Shown piece by piece: positions 1 to 13,069 of a stretch of 64,000 bases of DNA. Origin of the DNA: Druceiella hillmani. Lineage: Eukaryota > Arthropoda > Insecta > Lepidoptera > Hepialidae. The position numbers and the translations under genes were made by a program. Under the pieces are notes generated by a model. It was not told the origin of the DNA. It worked only from the letters and a program-made list of their open reading frames with translations, and searched no databases. The stretch covers positions 14,887,001-14,951,000 of the forward strand of contig JAYKKI010000006.1 in NCBI GenBank assembly GCA_039881145.1, read 5' to 3'. The first letter of the stretch is position 1. The number at the start of each line of letters is the position of its first letter.

Positions 1-2097
1 ATACTAGTAGAAGGTTGTTACACATCAAGATGAGATAATATGACCCGCAGACAGATATTTTAATATATTTTGCCATTGAAAATAATTGGATATGTTTATT
101 TTACAAATTGAATGACATAAAATGGCGGAAATTAATTTATTGTACTAACATATCAAAGGGAATAGTGGGTTTCAGAAATATGCAAACAAATTTAATCAGC
201 TCTTGCAATGTTTAATTAAATATGAAAAATAAAGTTTTCGAGCAAAATAACATTATGTTTACGACTTACTTTTGGGTTAAAAAATCTATCTCGCAACGTC
301 TCACATCATAGCTTGTCAGTATCATTATGTTTTTTGAGTAAATTACTTCAAGTTAAAAATTTCAAAGTGAATCAGAGATCGCTCATTAAAACTACGTTGT
401 AATTTTCTCTACATTTATTATGGTCCTTATAGCCACTGGATATGCCATACTTGGATAATCCCTCTAGCTTCACGCAGGTAAAATCCGACATGCGTGCTAT
501 TTTCGAAAAATCAAATACGTCAGTTGCACATAGGTTACATTTGTGAACACATTGTGTAACAAAATGTCAAATTGTGCAATTAATTGATACAGAAGTCATA
601 GTGAGACATCAAATTATGGCTATTAATAGTTATTAGATTTGAAATAATTTATATCATTTATTTATAAATTTATAAATTATTTGTAATAGAAACTGACATG
701 TATTTTTTAGACATTAGTGAGAGGTATAAATCTAAGCGCCTATATTTATCGATCAAAATTATTGCTGCTATGAACGAAACGTGAAAAATGTCAATCCACA
801 TTATAACGATATCACTTTTATAAATTTATGCATCAAAATTTTTCAAATTTATTCATATAGATAAGCTTTAAATTGTTGTTTTTAACAATAAAGACTTTAC
901 TTGAAAGATATGGATTGATTTAGATTAGCAATTTTAGCAACACTAAATGAGTAGTTAAAAAAATAATTGAAATACAAACTATCCTAGATTGCTATTACCC
1001 TGTGATGCCGGGTTAATATTGAATTATAAATGAAAAAAATAGGTTCGAATTCTCAAAAGGATTTACAGAAATTATTTTACCGTATTTGTAAGTTATTCAG
1101 ATTATAACCATTTTATATATCCTTACTTGTAGGGGAATGTCAAAAATTTATTTCAGAAATTTATGAATGATTCTATCTTCTTTATGAATGGTTCTAAAGA
1201 TATTGCTAAAAATATTCACAATTTTCACGGAAACCTTGTTTAACGTTAAAACCATAAATTTGGCACAATGATAAATCACATTAGCCCGCATATCAGTAGT
1301 TAACAATAAAAAATTTTCATATGGAAATATTTGAGGGAGTAAAGAAAGAACTAAAATTTTTTTACATTTCATATATCGTACGGGATGTCAGTGGAAAGAG
1401 AAAGTAATAGAGATTCCAAAATTATTTTCTTCAGAGTTCCATGTAAGATGGTCCAACCTGAGATCGTTCAGGTACCATTAAGTTGTTTGATAAAGGTTTT
1501 TTGGTATGTATATTTTCATTTGTGAATGTGTAACACTGTTTTATTTTACTTAACAGACATATAAATATTGTAAAAACAGTCATATACCCTATGTAAAAAT
1601 TAAACCATTAACAAATTAATTTTCTTTTTAATTTCACTGTAATTTTTCTATATACAACATTTCTTGTTTTATTTCTTGACATAAATAAATAAAATTTATC
1701 TGGGTAAAAATGTAAAAATGCAGCGTATATTTGCCCACGCGAAAAGCATTCTTTATGTAAATCTACAATACACAATTTAAAGAAAAAACAAAAACCTTGA
1801 TGTCAAGTCAACATAAAAACTATCCCCTATCCACAAACTAAAGTAATTTAAAAAAAATTAACGCATGTAAATATATATTAAAACAAAACAGTGTACCAAA
1901 AACTATATCAGCACCAAACACCATAAGTGCCAAATTAATAAAATAATATGTATTTAACAAAATTTTAAATAGATAATCTGCCATTATCGGTCAACTTAAA
2001 ATCATATCTATATTACCACAGTAACAAAGAAATTCCGACAAAATAAAATAACCATAACCACTTTCAGAAATCTCTAAATAAAAAGAACTAAAGTAAC
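1..2097. other. AT-rich DNA with no recognisable gene
   Basis: Only short open frames below 75 codons, with no recognisable protein motif. I see no repeat shared with the rest of the window. Confidence 0.5.
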
Positions 2098-2377
2098 TCA
2101 CAATTAAATGAAACTACGTGATATAGTATTATTTCTACTTTCTTTAAGTTCTTTACCATAATCTAGGTTTCTTTGTATTACAACATCTTGAGGTGGGCTG
2201 TTAGCAAAGATTCTTAGCGAAGAATCTTGGCAAAGAATCTTTGCTAACAGCCCACCTGAAGAACTTAGGTTGTGGTAAAAAACTTAAAGAAAGTAGAAAT
2301 AATACTACATCACCTAGTTTCATTTAATTGTGAATAATGAATTTCTACAAAATTAAAGCCAAATATATTCAAAACCT
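2098..2377. repeat. Hammerhead-bearing repeat, inverted pair (locus 1)
   Basis: Two head-to-head copies of the hammerhead repeat. The left arm (about 2098-2215) is on the minus strand and the right arm (about 2245-2377) on the plus strand, joined by a short AGATTC/GAATCT-rich centre. The left ribozyme core has decayed (CTCAAGA instead of CTGAAGA, cleavage triplet changed); the right arm lost stem II. The right arm ends GCCAAATATATTCA, the same end point as the loci near 40.4 and 60.9 kb, so this is probably an element terminus or junction. Confidence 0.75.
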
Positions 2378-2540
2378 TTTAATGTTTGTATATGACTAAG
2401 TGTCTCGAGAACCCTCATAGTGTAAATTCTACTCATACTTAACATGTTTATTTAATTTAAAGCTGGTACTAATAAAACACAATATCTCCAGCTGAATACT
2501 ACATGAAAGAATAAAACTAATGGGATCCTTATAACAATTA

Positions 2541-2741
2541 ATGTCTCTTAATGATTTCAGAGAAAAACCTGAAGACAACGTAATCAATATAGATTCTGAA
2601 AAATCTACATCGCTCAGTGCAGTGTCGACCTCCCCGCCTAAAAAAAAATCAAAAAAGAAGAATGGCACACATAGTGAACTAATGGAACGCAGAATTAAAC
2701 GATATGGGGTACTTGACTTCAAGAAATTGGATGAAATTTAA
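2541..2741 (+). CDS. Small unrecognised ORF, possible coding relic
   Basis: 66 codons, Ser/Lys-rich with PPKKKSKKK and ending RIKRYGVLDFKKLDEI. It is less AT-rich than its surroundings, and the composition resembles the tail of a DNA-binding or transposon protein. I recognise no family, and no splice partner or promoter can be argued. It may be the end of a decayed element. Confidence 0.2.
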   Translation: MSLNDFREKPEDNVINIDSEKSTSLSAVSTSPPKKKSKKKNGTHSELMERRIKRYGVLDFKKLDEI

Positions 2742-4410
2742 ATACCTTTCATTTCTATGATAGTCAATGAATAATGAACAGGTATAAGAGTGGTTCTATA
2801 CAAAAAATGAAGAATCACTTCACATTCTCTTTACAAAACAGCTTCACATTGTTAATAAATGTTTCGCAGTCAAAGTTCATCAATCAAATGATTACCACAC
2901 ATTATCTTTACGTGTTTATGGGAATGAAGATGAAAACCAAATCTTTCTATATATCTTTCTTTCATTTAAATTTATAACGATATCTACTTTCATTGAAATT
3001 TAAAATGATATGTCACAACACTCACTGCAATAAAATGTTTTTTTTTAAAAAAGAAATTTAATTTTTAATAAAGGTTGTAAGCTTATAAATCATCAAAAAT
3101 GATAAAACCCAAAGTTTATATTTACGAGTTCAATTAACAAGTGGTAAACCTGTCAGTCCGAAGGTGTTTTTCTCATCAAAACTATGGGCAATCTTAATTT
3201 GCTGTATTTTTTGAGGTTTTTGATGATTTAGCAAAATTATAAATGTTTAGAAATTGCTATTCATTTGTTCAAAATTATAATGTCCTCTTTTTCTTACACA
3301 GTTAGACTCGGTGGTTTTCCACAACACATTCTTTTAAAAGCCTAAGTCAAGTTTGATTTTATAGGCATCGGGTAATGATGTGTCTCCCCATTAAAAGTAT
3401 ACATAGTGGAAGATTATCTTACATAGATAACAATTGTCGTGATAAAAATGTAAGATTATTTGTTTAGGTAAGTTGGAAAATATTTCAATCTCAACAAATC
3501 ACCCTGTCCAAATTTCCACCGTCTAAAATTCTTTCGCTGCTAGTTACTGATAGCCAATGCGAGTATGCGTGTGCAAAAATCAATTAATTTTTCCAAATGC
3601 CTAGACAATATCTAATAAAATAGATACTATAATTATCTTCGAGAAAATTCCTCCGTCAAATTAATTATCTTTGCATCGTCATTTTATTCATTCACTACTA
3701 TAATTCGATAAAGTCACACTGCATAAAATGTTATAAACATTGTCTCTTTGGAAAAAACCACCTACTTCGTATCCTTCTTAATTTCTTTTTTTATTAGAAA
3801 AATAACTTTCTAACTTCTTTCTTTTTTTATAAGTAACTATCCAACTTATTTCAAGATTTCCAATATATTTACCTTTAGAATGGAAGTTATCTAATTCTGG
3901 ACTTCTAGGCACTTATACGGCGTTGCTGCTAAGACAATGAGTGCCAACTTATAGACCAAAAGTGATTTTTTGATTGAGAATTTTTTATGGGTCCAAATTA
4001 AGTATGAAACGAATTTGACATAGTATGAAAATGGAAAGTTTCTGTCATCTCCCATCTTGCTAAACTTCTTATTGCAAATATGTCGAGAATGGCTGGTTCC
4101 ACGAAGAAAATACAATAAACCTTTTTTAAAGAAAAAACTTGTCTTTCATTTTAAGTAAAACTATTTTTTCGAATTGTGTTACAAAATTATTATTTTCAAA
4201 CTTTTGCTAAATATTGTTCAAAATGGCCGCTGAAATAAAGATAAAGGCTGCAGTAATTTGACTATACGAAGGTATCGTAATAAAAAGTCATTTAATTAGA
4301 CTGGAATCAAAGGTTAAATGAAATATTAACTGTTAGTTGGGACGCTTGCTTTCAGCACCAGTCAAACTAGGCAAAAATTAGCTACCTTAGAAATTCCCAT
4401 AATGAATTGG
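2742..4410. other. AT-rich DNA with no recognisable gene
   Basis: Only small open frames; the longest (3891-4115, minus) shows no known motif. Confidence 0.45.
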
Positions 4411-4430
4411 ACATAGTTATGCAAACTAGA

Positions 4431-4646
4431 ACCAACCCACAAAAAGTTACTTTCGAGATAATTAGTTTTTTTTTTCAATAGTATGTAAAAAAAAATATGC
4501 AAGTTATTTGAGATATCAACGTTAAGTGTAGTATTGATGACAATATTTTGAAAACTGCTTTTTTACATTTTTCTGAGATTTAGTATTTATTTTAGATCAA
4601 AAATCTGATGGTTCCTTATTGCAAAATTACTTTTTTTGTGGGTTGG
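4431..4646. repeat. Inverted repeat flanking about 180 bp, possible element terminus
   Basis: ACCAACCCACAAAAAGT near 4431 is repeated in inverted orientation as ACTTTTTTTGTGGGTTGGT near 4627. A related GGTTCCTT..GCAAAA string also occurs at about 7575. It lies just downstream of the minus-strand relic at 4870-5965, so it may be that element's 3' end. Confidence 0.4.
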
Positions 4647-4869
4647 TCGTTATCTATTATAGCAATATGTTTAGATTTTGCAAATAGGCAGATTAATTAA
4701 AATAATTTAAAACACCTATGTATATTTTAATTATATTTTTATTGTAACTTGAATGCGCTAGTTTTACACATTAAAATTAATCAAATCACGTTGTTCATCA
4801 TCCTACATTATCTAATTATTATCATTGTTCACTTTTCTACCTCAAAATCAACTTCACCAAAAAACCCGT

Positions 4870-5965
4870 CTATGTCATCTTCATCTCCCGTCAATTTTTT
4901 GTAACAGCTTGGCCGTCTTCTGGTATAAGATGCAACAAGCTTTTTAAGTCATTTAACTTCACTTCGGGGATGGGTTTCCCATTAGGCCAGTGTGGATCCA
5001 TTAGTTCTTTGGTTAGTGAGCCTGCATATCCTCTTGTATTTTTCTTTCTCTTCTGAGCATCTTCTACCAAGACCTTTTCTTCTAATGAACCTTAATATTT
5101 TTTACTAGAATAATAATCGCATTTGTTACATCTATCCTTTTTTAAAGGCTTTGTGTGAATATTAAGGTTTGTTAGAAACACATGTTTAAGTTTTTGGATA
5201 GAGAAAACTTCCTGTCCAGCCAATTTCGCTTTGTCGTATAGCTCATAAGTTTTTGAAAAAGTCATATCGCACCTCAAAAATTTTCTATCGTTACAATCTG
5301 CTCGCCGATAGTAGAAGACATACGTAAGTAGTTTTTGTATTATGTTCATAATCAACGCTTTGCTTTCAGAAGTTGGTTTGTTATGGCCGCCTTGTCTACC
5401 ATGCTTATCTTTTATACAATTATTTTTTACACGAGGATGTATTTAGCCTTCTGGAGCTTGTCTGAAGAGTGTTTAAAAACATTTTCTTGCATACGAGTAC
5501 ATCCGTTATAAGATATTCTCGAGTAAATGTTTTTTTCTTTTAATTACTGCTAGCAGAAATGTAAGAACATGTTACTGCCATTTCCTTTACGCAAGCTGCA
5601 ATGAACATGTCCTGTATTTCATAAGAGCCTAATGAATAAAATTTTTGGAATATGTTTAATATATCTTCTCTAGACATATTTTCTTGACATGTTTTTAGCC
5701 AGTTGCAATTATAATCTAAAAATTGCTTTGGGTTAATGTGTTGTTTCCTAGAGTTAACATAGGATAAATTTTGATACTTTCTCTCCTTCCTTTCATCTCT
5801 AGTGTACTCACCATATTTCCTCTTTCTACCCTTTTTTGGTCTACCTTGCGATGATCTAGTAGTTTCGGAAGCGCTTGCTTGCACGGTTCGGTTAAAATGG
5901 CTGGAGGTCTGAAGTTCATTTGCGTCAGCAGGCGTTTCATATACTTCTGCCATTGTGATAATCAA
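4870..5965 (-). pseudogene. Relic of a multicopy arthropod transposon-like gene (family I)
   Basis: Reading minus: an open N-terminal part (5540-5965) with Arg/Lys-rich GRPKKGRKRKYGEYTRDERK; then KHGRQGGHNKP near 5375; then LRCDMTFSKTYELYD and KPLKKDRCNKCD (5100-5280); and finally PNGKPIPEVKLNDLKSLLHLIPEDG near 4910-4990. These blocks occur in this order in a protein family I remember as present in many copies in arthropod genomes and unassigned to a named superfamily. Here it is broken by frameshifts and stops, and much of the middle is missing between 5100 and 5000. The piece at 5540-5965 (141 codons) is still open. Name and role are uncertain; nothing shows it is expressed. Confidence 0.6.
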
Positions 5966-8381
5966 AGATTCTGATATTGCTTAACTATACTAGTTCTACC
6001 AATCTTCACTTCCACCAATATCATTATCACAAACAAAATCCGAATTCTGTACTGAGTCGTCACTTTTGAACATTATTTCAGTTGTTTGGAAGTATGATTT
6101 TGTATTGGATGATTTTCATCAATGTTAAATGTATTTTCAGGAGTTCTGCAATAATTTTCAAAGACTTCTGTTAAGATATTGTATAGGTTTGTTGTCTCTG
6201 TTAACATTGAACGCAAAGGAGACATTGGTGGATCGAGGAGGGTGCTTTACTTGGAATTTGAAATTAGTGGAGAAGATACTAGAGATTCAATGTTCTTCTC
6301 AGAAATGGTTTTGTGAGGCTGAATGTGGGTTTTAGAAGATTTCATATGCACAATATTGATAGAAAAGAATTCATGCATTGCTTTCCACACACCCATGCAA
6401 TAAAATTGCTAAAAGGTCTAGGTGGAGAATAGGATGGAGTTTCTATACTTTTATTAACCAACATTCTTTTCAAAGTTAGTGATTGAATCTTCAAAGCACC
6501 CCATACCAGAAAAAAGCAGTTCGACATTCTTCTCACCCATTATCTTATGAGACAGATCTTGAAGCTCATTTAGCCTAGGGCGATTAGAATCAGTGAGAGG
6601 CAAAGCTACAGAAGAATAAAAATGTTATTTTATGTTATTTTTAGGAAGCTTATCGGTAATCCTATAAATTTACTTATTAAGTAGGTATTTTAAGTGGTTA
6701 TAATAAGCTAAAAGCATCTTGTCCACTAAGGCATGCTCACTGAAAGCCCTTAGAAAAGCCATATTTTGCAAAACCAGCTCAAAAGTAAAATGCCATTAGA
6801 AGATCCATCTACCATTGAAAGAATTACATTCAACCTGCAAAAGAGTCTATCCCTTTTGAATAATATTCATTTAAAGCCTTAGCAGACACAATGTATTTAG
6901 CTTCTGTATCTGAGTGATTATTTTGTGTGTAAAATTGTTTCTTATGGGGCAGCTTTGTGGAGTGTTCTCAATAATATCTGCCCTAAAATTACAGTAGATA
7001 TGAACAAACATGTACATATGGACAAAAGTTTATTTTCTATTTCACAAAATGAGTCTATGTATCGTAGATTCTTTTACCAGAATTTTTTCCAAATTGCCTG
7101 ATAGTAGATATAATCACAGTCATTGAGCGAGGCAAACTATGTATCTAATTAAACAAATTCCATCTCCTTCTTATGCATACTATAATAGTTTACAAAACAA
7201 AATCAAATTCAAACCCTATTGAGGTTAGAAAAATTAATGAAACGAATTACTTAGCAACAGGGCTATCGTTTTCATCAGCCAAACTGTTTTGTATACAAGT
7301 ACTTGCGAGTACTCTTGTTGGAGCACTTGTCAGCTTTTTATAAATGTTTTTAATTAAAATGTGAAATAAGAATAGATGTAGGTACAGTAGAAATGAATGT
7401 GATAGAGTTACCAGATAACTATTAGTGTTGCTATTTATAAAAATTGCAAACCCGAGCTTCTTAGTTCATTGTTTTACTACTGATGTTACAAAATGTAATT
7501 TCCTATATGAAACTAAGCATCTTGCTTATTTTAAAAGCTACTTTATTTAATATGCCAAATAGAACCAAACATCATGGTTCCTTTTAGCAAAAAAAAAGAC
7601 AAGAACAATGTCATTTTAATTTTAATGAGAACCTTGTGGCTTGGTTCTATTTTATTGCGTTATGAGACTGCTGAAAACCTAGTTCTATTTTTTCTATTGC
7701 GTAATGAGACTACTGGAAACCTAGGGGCACCATGCAACATTGGTCCATTTAACTTTTTAAAAGTGACTCTATCCAGTGTTCTTACCCTAAGCGGATACTT
7801 TTTTTGTCGTGGCTTGGTATTTTGGCCAGGATCTTTTCTGAGGAGGTGATATAAAACTCAATTTATATATGTAACTTAATTTCACTCGAAATGTGAGTTT
7901 GTTCTTGTTTGAAAAACTATGTCCAGTTTAAATTATTTTTTGCTTTAATGAGGTGTAATATTTCAGATGTGAGTTCTCCAGTCACTAAACCCTGTTCCAT
8001 GAAAAGAGGGTGAAAATAATTTTGGAGATATTAAAATGGTTGCTATATTAATATTTTTTGTTTTTTGCAGTGTACTCTACGATATCTACGCTTAAAAAAA
8101 TAATAATTTGGCCAAAAGTAAATTGTTTAGTTTTTTGCGACCATCTTGCAAACGGCACCTCTCACATTGCTTATAAATCTAATTGTAGTTCGTGAACCCT
8201 TCTAAAAAAGAGATCTGTTCCATAAAATTTACTGTTTTTTAATACTATGTTGTTAATAAAAAAATATGAAATTTAAGGTTAACATCCCTCATACTTAAAT
8301 AAATGATGTTTGAAAAACTTAACAGCACTTCTGAATATTTTAAATTATTGCTATTTCTAATTAAAGAAATAAAACCGTAAA
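5966..8381. other. No recognisable gene
   Basis: Small open frames only. A near-duplicate of about 45 bp, built on TTCTATTTT..TTGCGTWATGAGACT, lies at about 7640-7725. The ORF at 7574-7849 falls across it and shows no family motif. Confidence 0.4.
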
Positions 8382-8444
8382 AATAATTTTTAAATAATCA
8401 ACAGTACTGTAATTAACAACACTGTTGATTATTTAAAAATTATT
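8382..8444. repeat. Palindrome, 24-bp arms
   Basis: Perfect 24-bp inverted arms, each ending ATCAACAGT/ACTGTTGAT at the 15-bp loop. Confidence 0.85.
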
Positions 8445-8889
8445 CAAATAAATACAAAATATATGATCTACTTACGAAAATCACCGATTTGTTCTTTGAA
8501 TTAATATAATACATCTTCTAACTTATTATTACATAAATATTGAAAAAATATGAAGTGATATTTGCTATTTCTGGTTTAAATTTATAAAAAAATGTTGTGA
8601 AATTAGTTATGCGATTTATGCAATGAGTTTGGATAAGAGGGATATTAATCACTCTTATTAAAACTTGTATAAATGATTGGCTCTCTAGTATTGAAGGCTA
8701 TATATAGAATTGTTATGAAATGACATGATGGTACAGTTTTAAATTTTTATTAACCCGCAAATTAAATCAAGATTATAATGAAAATCTTTATTATCAGATT
8801 GAAAAATTAACAATGTTATACTTGAGACAGCTACTAAACAACTTCAATCATTACCTGTTGACTTTTGGTTCAGTGAACTAATGAATCAT

Positions 8890-9252
8890 AATTGGGTATT
8901 TGTCTAATTTTTTTTATTTTATTAATCATAATTTCAAGGTATAAGCTGATGAAGAGTAAAAAAATTTTTTAACAATCTTAAAAATTGACAGAGTTATAAA
9001 AGTTTTAATTTAATCTTTAGACAAGGATGGGAATACTGTGTTGTGAGGTCATTTTTAATATTGCACATTATATTCTATAAGAAGAAAAGAGACAGGAATA
9101 TACCCTATCCGTATCTTCAAATTTAGAAGCCTATAACTGGCTTATTTTTTTATCAATTTTTAAATTTTTTTCAAGACTAGTTTTTAATTAACTTGTATTT
9201 CACAATATTCTATGAAAGATATCAAAATTTAGAATGAGTCAACTACTGTAAC
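8890..9252 (+). repeat. Interspersed repeat R1, copy 1
   Basis: About 360 bp shared with 17290-17642 (same strand) and 51425-51790 (opposite strand). Shared marks include AATACTGTGTTGTGAGGTCAT, AATTTAGAAGCCTATAACTGG and the end AGAATGAGTCAACTAC. No coding capacity is seen; class unknown. Confidence 0.8.
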
Positions 9253-9255
9253 CTA

Positions 9256-10087
9256 TTCAGTCAAAGAATATCAGTGAATTAGTTCATTTTATTCACTCGA
9301 TTTTTTCTAAAAGGATTACTATCTTCCAAGGTCACATGTCTATATCATTGCCCTAACTACTTATAGTGCTAAATAGTTTGCTCTCTAAAGAAGAATTTAC
9401 TGGATTTTTTAAAATTAGTACTAATATGGATATTTGCCTATAATGAAAAAGAGAAACCAAAGAAAGTATTTTTTCCAAGAACAGTTTTGAATGATGTTTA
9501 TAAAATTTTTTGCAGTAAGATTTTTTATCGGATATTCATAGTAAAGGAAAAAAATTACAATACAAATATATCTTAACAAAAAAATTTGATCTGGGGAATA
9601 TCTTTGTAGAAATTTTAGTCAAAATACCACAAAATTATTTTTTTGTACATATGTACTCGCATGGGGCATTAATTGTCCAGTTAATAGGATACATTATGAA
9701 TTAGGCATTTTACATAATAACAAAAAGCATTGGATTTTTTGACAGTACTTATCTATGCAAGGTACTCCACCATTATTCAAAGTATTGAAGCGGGAGAAAT
9801 TAGTGTCAACTGCTTATTAATTGGGCTATAAGAGAAGGAAGAAAAAAATGTATAATAACTCCGGTCTACAAAGGTTTTCCCTTTCCAGATTTGTTGACTA
9901 ATTTTGATAGATTTTGAGATACTGATTATGGGGAAAATGCTAAAAAAATTCTATCACGTCAGGATTTTTAGTTATTCAGCTTGTTTTTTTGGCAAAAGTA
10001 CGTAGGCCTACCTAGTCAAGAACTGATATTTTATTTTAATTGTTTCTTATTGAACAAAAAACACACTGAATGGTTTCAGTAGACAAC
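9256..10087. other. No recognisable gene
   Basis: AT-rich. Broken reading frames near 9720-10010 are less AT-rich than their surroundings but match nothing I know. Confidence 0.4.
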
Positions 10088-10192
10088 AATGAATAAGTTC
10101 TTATAAATAGTTAATTAAATATAACGTAATTAACTAAGTGACATACCCTTATCAATGGAAAACATGTGGATTTTAAGGTCATTTGCTAAAGA
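10088..10192 (+). repeat. Repeat R2, copy 1
   Basis: About 100 bp nearly identical to 40381-40485, starting near AATAAGTTCTTATAAATAG and including AAGTGACATACCCTTATCA. The second copy abuts a hammerhead repeat, so R2 may be an older sequence hit by that insertion. Confidence 0.8.
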
Positions 10193-11654
10193 TAATATAT
10201 AATCAGCTATCAAATCCAAAAAGGGAAAATAAAAGTTAAAATTTGCAGACCTGTGTAATAGTTTCTGAACGAAGCAAATAGTAACTACAATCATTTTTCT
10301 TACTAAGAATTATGTGGCCGTGACAGGTTCGTGTTTGTGATAATATTTAAAGACATCGTGATAAATTTATACTTCACTAGCTCCTTGACTATTTTTTTGA
10401 AAAATGAGACAAACTGAGATGTAGTTACATTGATAATAGCACTCAATTCCTCTATATATTTCAATATATTCTTATTATGTTTGTTTAAAAGGAAATGTTT
10501 AACTTTAGAAATTCTTTGCCTTTGTTCTTCTTAAATATATACAAAAACAGTACAAGTCCAAATTCTTCTCGCTTTCAGTTTTCTGATCAGTCAGTGCTTA
10601 TTTAGCGTCTAAAATGTGATTATACTGAAAATACGTATTGCCTAATGCCCAAAACTCTCTATTCGTCGACATAGATAGCTATCTAAGATAGATGATAATT
10701 TTCTATTTATCCTTAGTTAGCTACCCATAAATATTTTGATGTTTTAACTGTCTATCGATAGTCACAGATAGCTTTCTATCAATGCCCTCCCATAAAAACA
10801 GTGCGTTCCAATAATACATATGGCAAATTCGCCATTAAAAATACCACACTACATAAATAATAACTTACGGGTAACAGAAACATTTTAATTATATACGATT
10901 AGATGTAATTTAAATGTTTTGTAAATTTTTAAGTATTTGATGTATATATTTATATTTCAAAATAAAGAATAATATTAGTTAAGTAAAAGCAGATAAAGTT
11001 GTGCGTAGTTAAGGAACACAATCTGTTCTGTCGAGATGTAAATCAAACAAATGCCAGTATTAATATAACATTTATAATTTAAGGAAGCAATAAATTATAA
11101 TGATAAATGTATAATAATTATCATCATTTATAATAAACACAGCATCACTTGATATTTTATATATAATAAATTATAATATTAATTCAACAGAACTCTTATT
11201 AATCCAAAATCTAGTTTTAAAATTCTGCTCATTGTGCACACACATATAATTAACTTGGTGTCTATTTGTATGCCGGCACTATTGCTTTCATTATCGGAAT
11301 CACCATTCCAGTATGATAATGATCACAAAGATTCTAAATCGCCGTAGCTAGAAAACGAACTGCTTGCTACTGATTTTAAGTAAATTTTTACAATGAAAAA
11401 TTGGGTAATTTTTCATAAAACAGACTGTATATAGGTGTTAATCACTCGAAAGTCACAAAAAGAAGTCACTCGTTGTTGATAAACTAACCTATCGAAGATA
11501 ACTATCAACAAGTTATTAGGGAGCATTTTGTACTTTTCAGTTCGTTACTTTTCGTACAAAAATAAAACATTTCTTTAGTAAGATATACATAAGCTAATTG
11601 AAAGATCATAAAAATATAATAGGGTAGCAGTTGAATACACTGAAAAAGAAAAAT
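10193..11654. other. No recognisable gene
   Basis: AT-rich. A stretch rich in GATAG/CTATC strings at 10670-10780 suggests a small element with hairpin potential, but I could not define its ends. Confidence 0.4.
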
Positions 11655-11812
11655 AAATTTGTACTTTCATAAGAAGTAACATTCTTACCCCCCCATTCCG
11701 TGAACTTAAAAACACCCCCTCATATATGAATATAATATTATATATAACATTGAAGTTTTTGGAATAAACAAACACTACTTAGGAAAGAACATAAATCAGG
11801 TCTTCTCAATTG
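11655..11812 (+). repeat. Repeat R3, copy 1
   Basis: Shares CATTGAAGTTTTTGGAATAA and AACACTACTTAGGAAAGAAC with 13070-13242. The two copies flank about 1.25 kb that contains a minus-strand copy of the piggyBac-type short element. Confidence 0.8.
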
Positions 11813-12111
11813 AATTGAGCGTAATTTTAAAATGAAGTAAAATATATGTTGATATTGTATTATTTATATGGATATCTCTGGCAGTACCAGAGGATTATAA
11901 TATCCAAATAAGAGAAGTACTGAATGAACAATAAAAAAGATTAGAAAGTTAAGAGAGTGTTGTGTCACTGTCTCTATTTAACAAATGAAGAAATTATCTC
12001 AAAATACCAAGGAATGAAAATAAAATTATGACTTCAAATGTGGGGAATATCCTTTAAACCTTTAAATTGTTGAGGTATCCTACAAGACACCACATTTTTG
12101 AAGGCATTTTT

Positions 12112-12534
12112 AAATCAAGGTCACATCGTATTTTCGCAGTCCGGTACATCCTCCATAACAGCAAAATAATTGTTGTCACTATTATCACTATCACTCAAAA
12201 TTTGCATTACGCCAAATTGTAAGCACACCACAATATCACTCCCACTACCACTTTCTTCACAACTTGAAAAATGATCATTTTTACTCGAATTATTTTTGTA
12301 TTCTGACATTATGGGTTAAAAATTTTCTTTTCCTGGATCCTTTTTATATTGTAATTACTAATAATATTATAATTTGAACTTTAACACATAAAAAGATAAA
12401 AAATTAGTGGTGTGTGCGAGCGACCTCCCCTACCGCACTCTAAACAACAACTGATTTTGCGAGCACCATCGCGCTCGTGGCAAATTTAGTTAGTACGCGC
12501 ACGAGCGCAATGGAGCTCGTCGGAACTCTAACGG
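12112..12534 (-). mobile_element. piggyBac-type short element, copy 1
   Basis: Minus-strand copy of an element also found at 27777 and 35733. The 5' end reads CCGTTAGAGTTCCGACGAGC after TTAG, a likely decayed TTAA. A GC-rich leader with GGTAGGGGAGGTCGCTCGCA, a TATAAAAAGGATCC box and then a short ORF follow. The 3' part is truncated near 12112, where similarity to the other copies stops. Confidence 0.7.
12121..12309 (-). CDS. Short acidic ORF in element copy 1
   Basis: 62 codons starting MSEYKNNSSKNDHF and ending [10 protein letters not shown]. The same ORF, with the same start and stop, occurs in the copies at 27936 and 35988. The acidic Ser/Asp/Glu-rich composition resembles the N-terminal segment of piggyBac-type transposases. 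Ends and target site support that affiliation. Whether it is translated is unknown. Confidence 0.45.
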   Translation of the reverse strand: MSEYKNNSSKNDHFSSCEESGSGSDIVVCLQFGVMQILSDSDNSDNNYFAVMEDVPDCENTM

Positions 12535-13069
12535 CTAAATAAATATTGTTTGAATTAATCAATAAATTGGTTATTCACGAAATTATGAATTGTTTTACTC
12601 TCAGGTATCTTGTGAGATACCTTGCCATGTTACGGAACGTGATATTACTGCCACCACATTACATTTAAAAAAAATTAATTATATAAAATATATCTTGCTT
12701 TGCATATATTTGCTAGTAAATGGTTTTTTTTACTTTTCAGCAGATACTTTTATCACAGAGTGAATATATATTGTCCATTGTATCCCAACTAAACCAAATT
12801 TTTTCTGATAATAAGTTTACTTGCCAGTTTACGTGTTAAATAGATCTATATATATATTTTGTTTGTTTATGAAGAAAAGAGGTATAAATTAAGATATGAA
12901 ACAAAAGATTATTGATAACACAAAAAAGGAATTTTTATTTGGATATTACAGAGTTTTGTGAATGGTAAGAGGAATTTGAAAAAGTCACCGCTTATAGCCC
13001 TAATGCAATATAGTAAGTTATGAATTTTTATGAGCGCATTTAAAATACGGTCTTTCAGGCAGAAACAAA

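Noticed and set aside
7574..7849. 91-codon ORF as a gene
   Set aside because: It spans an internal 45-bp duplication with no protein motif or conserved context.
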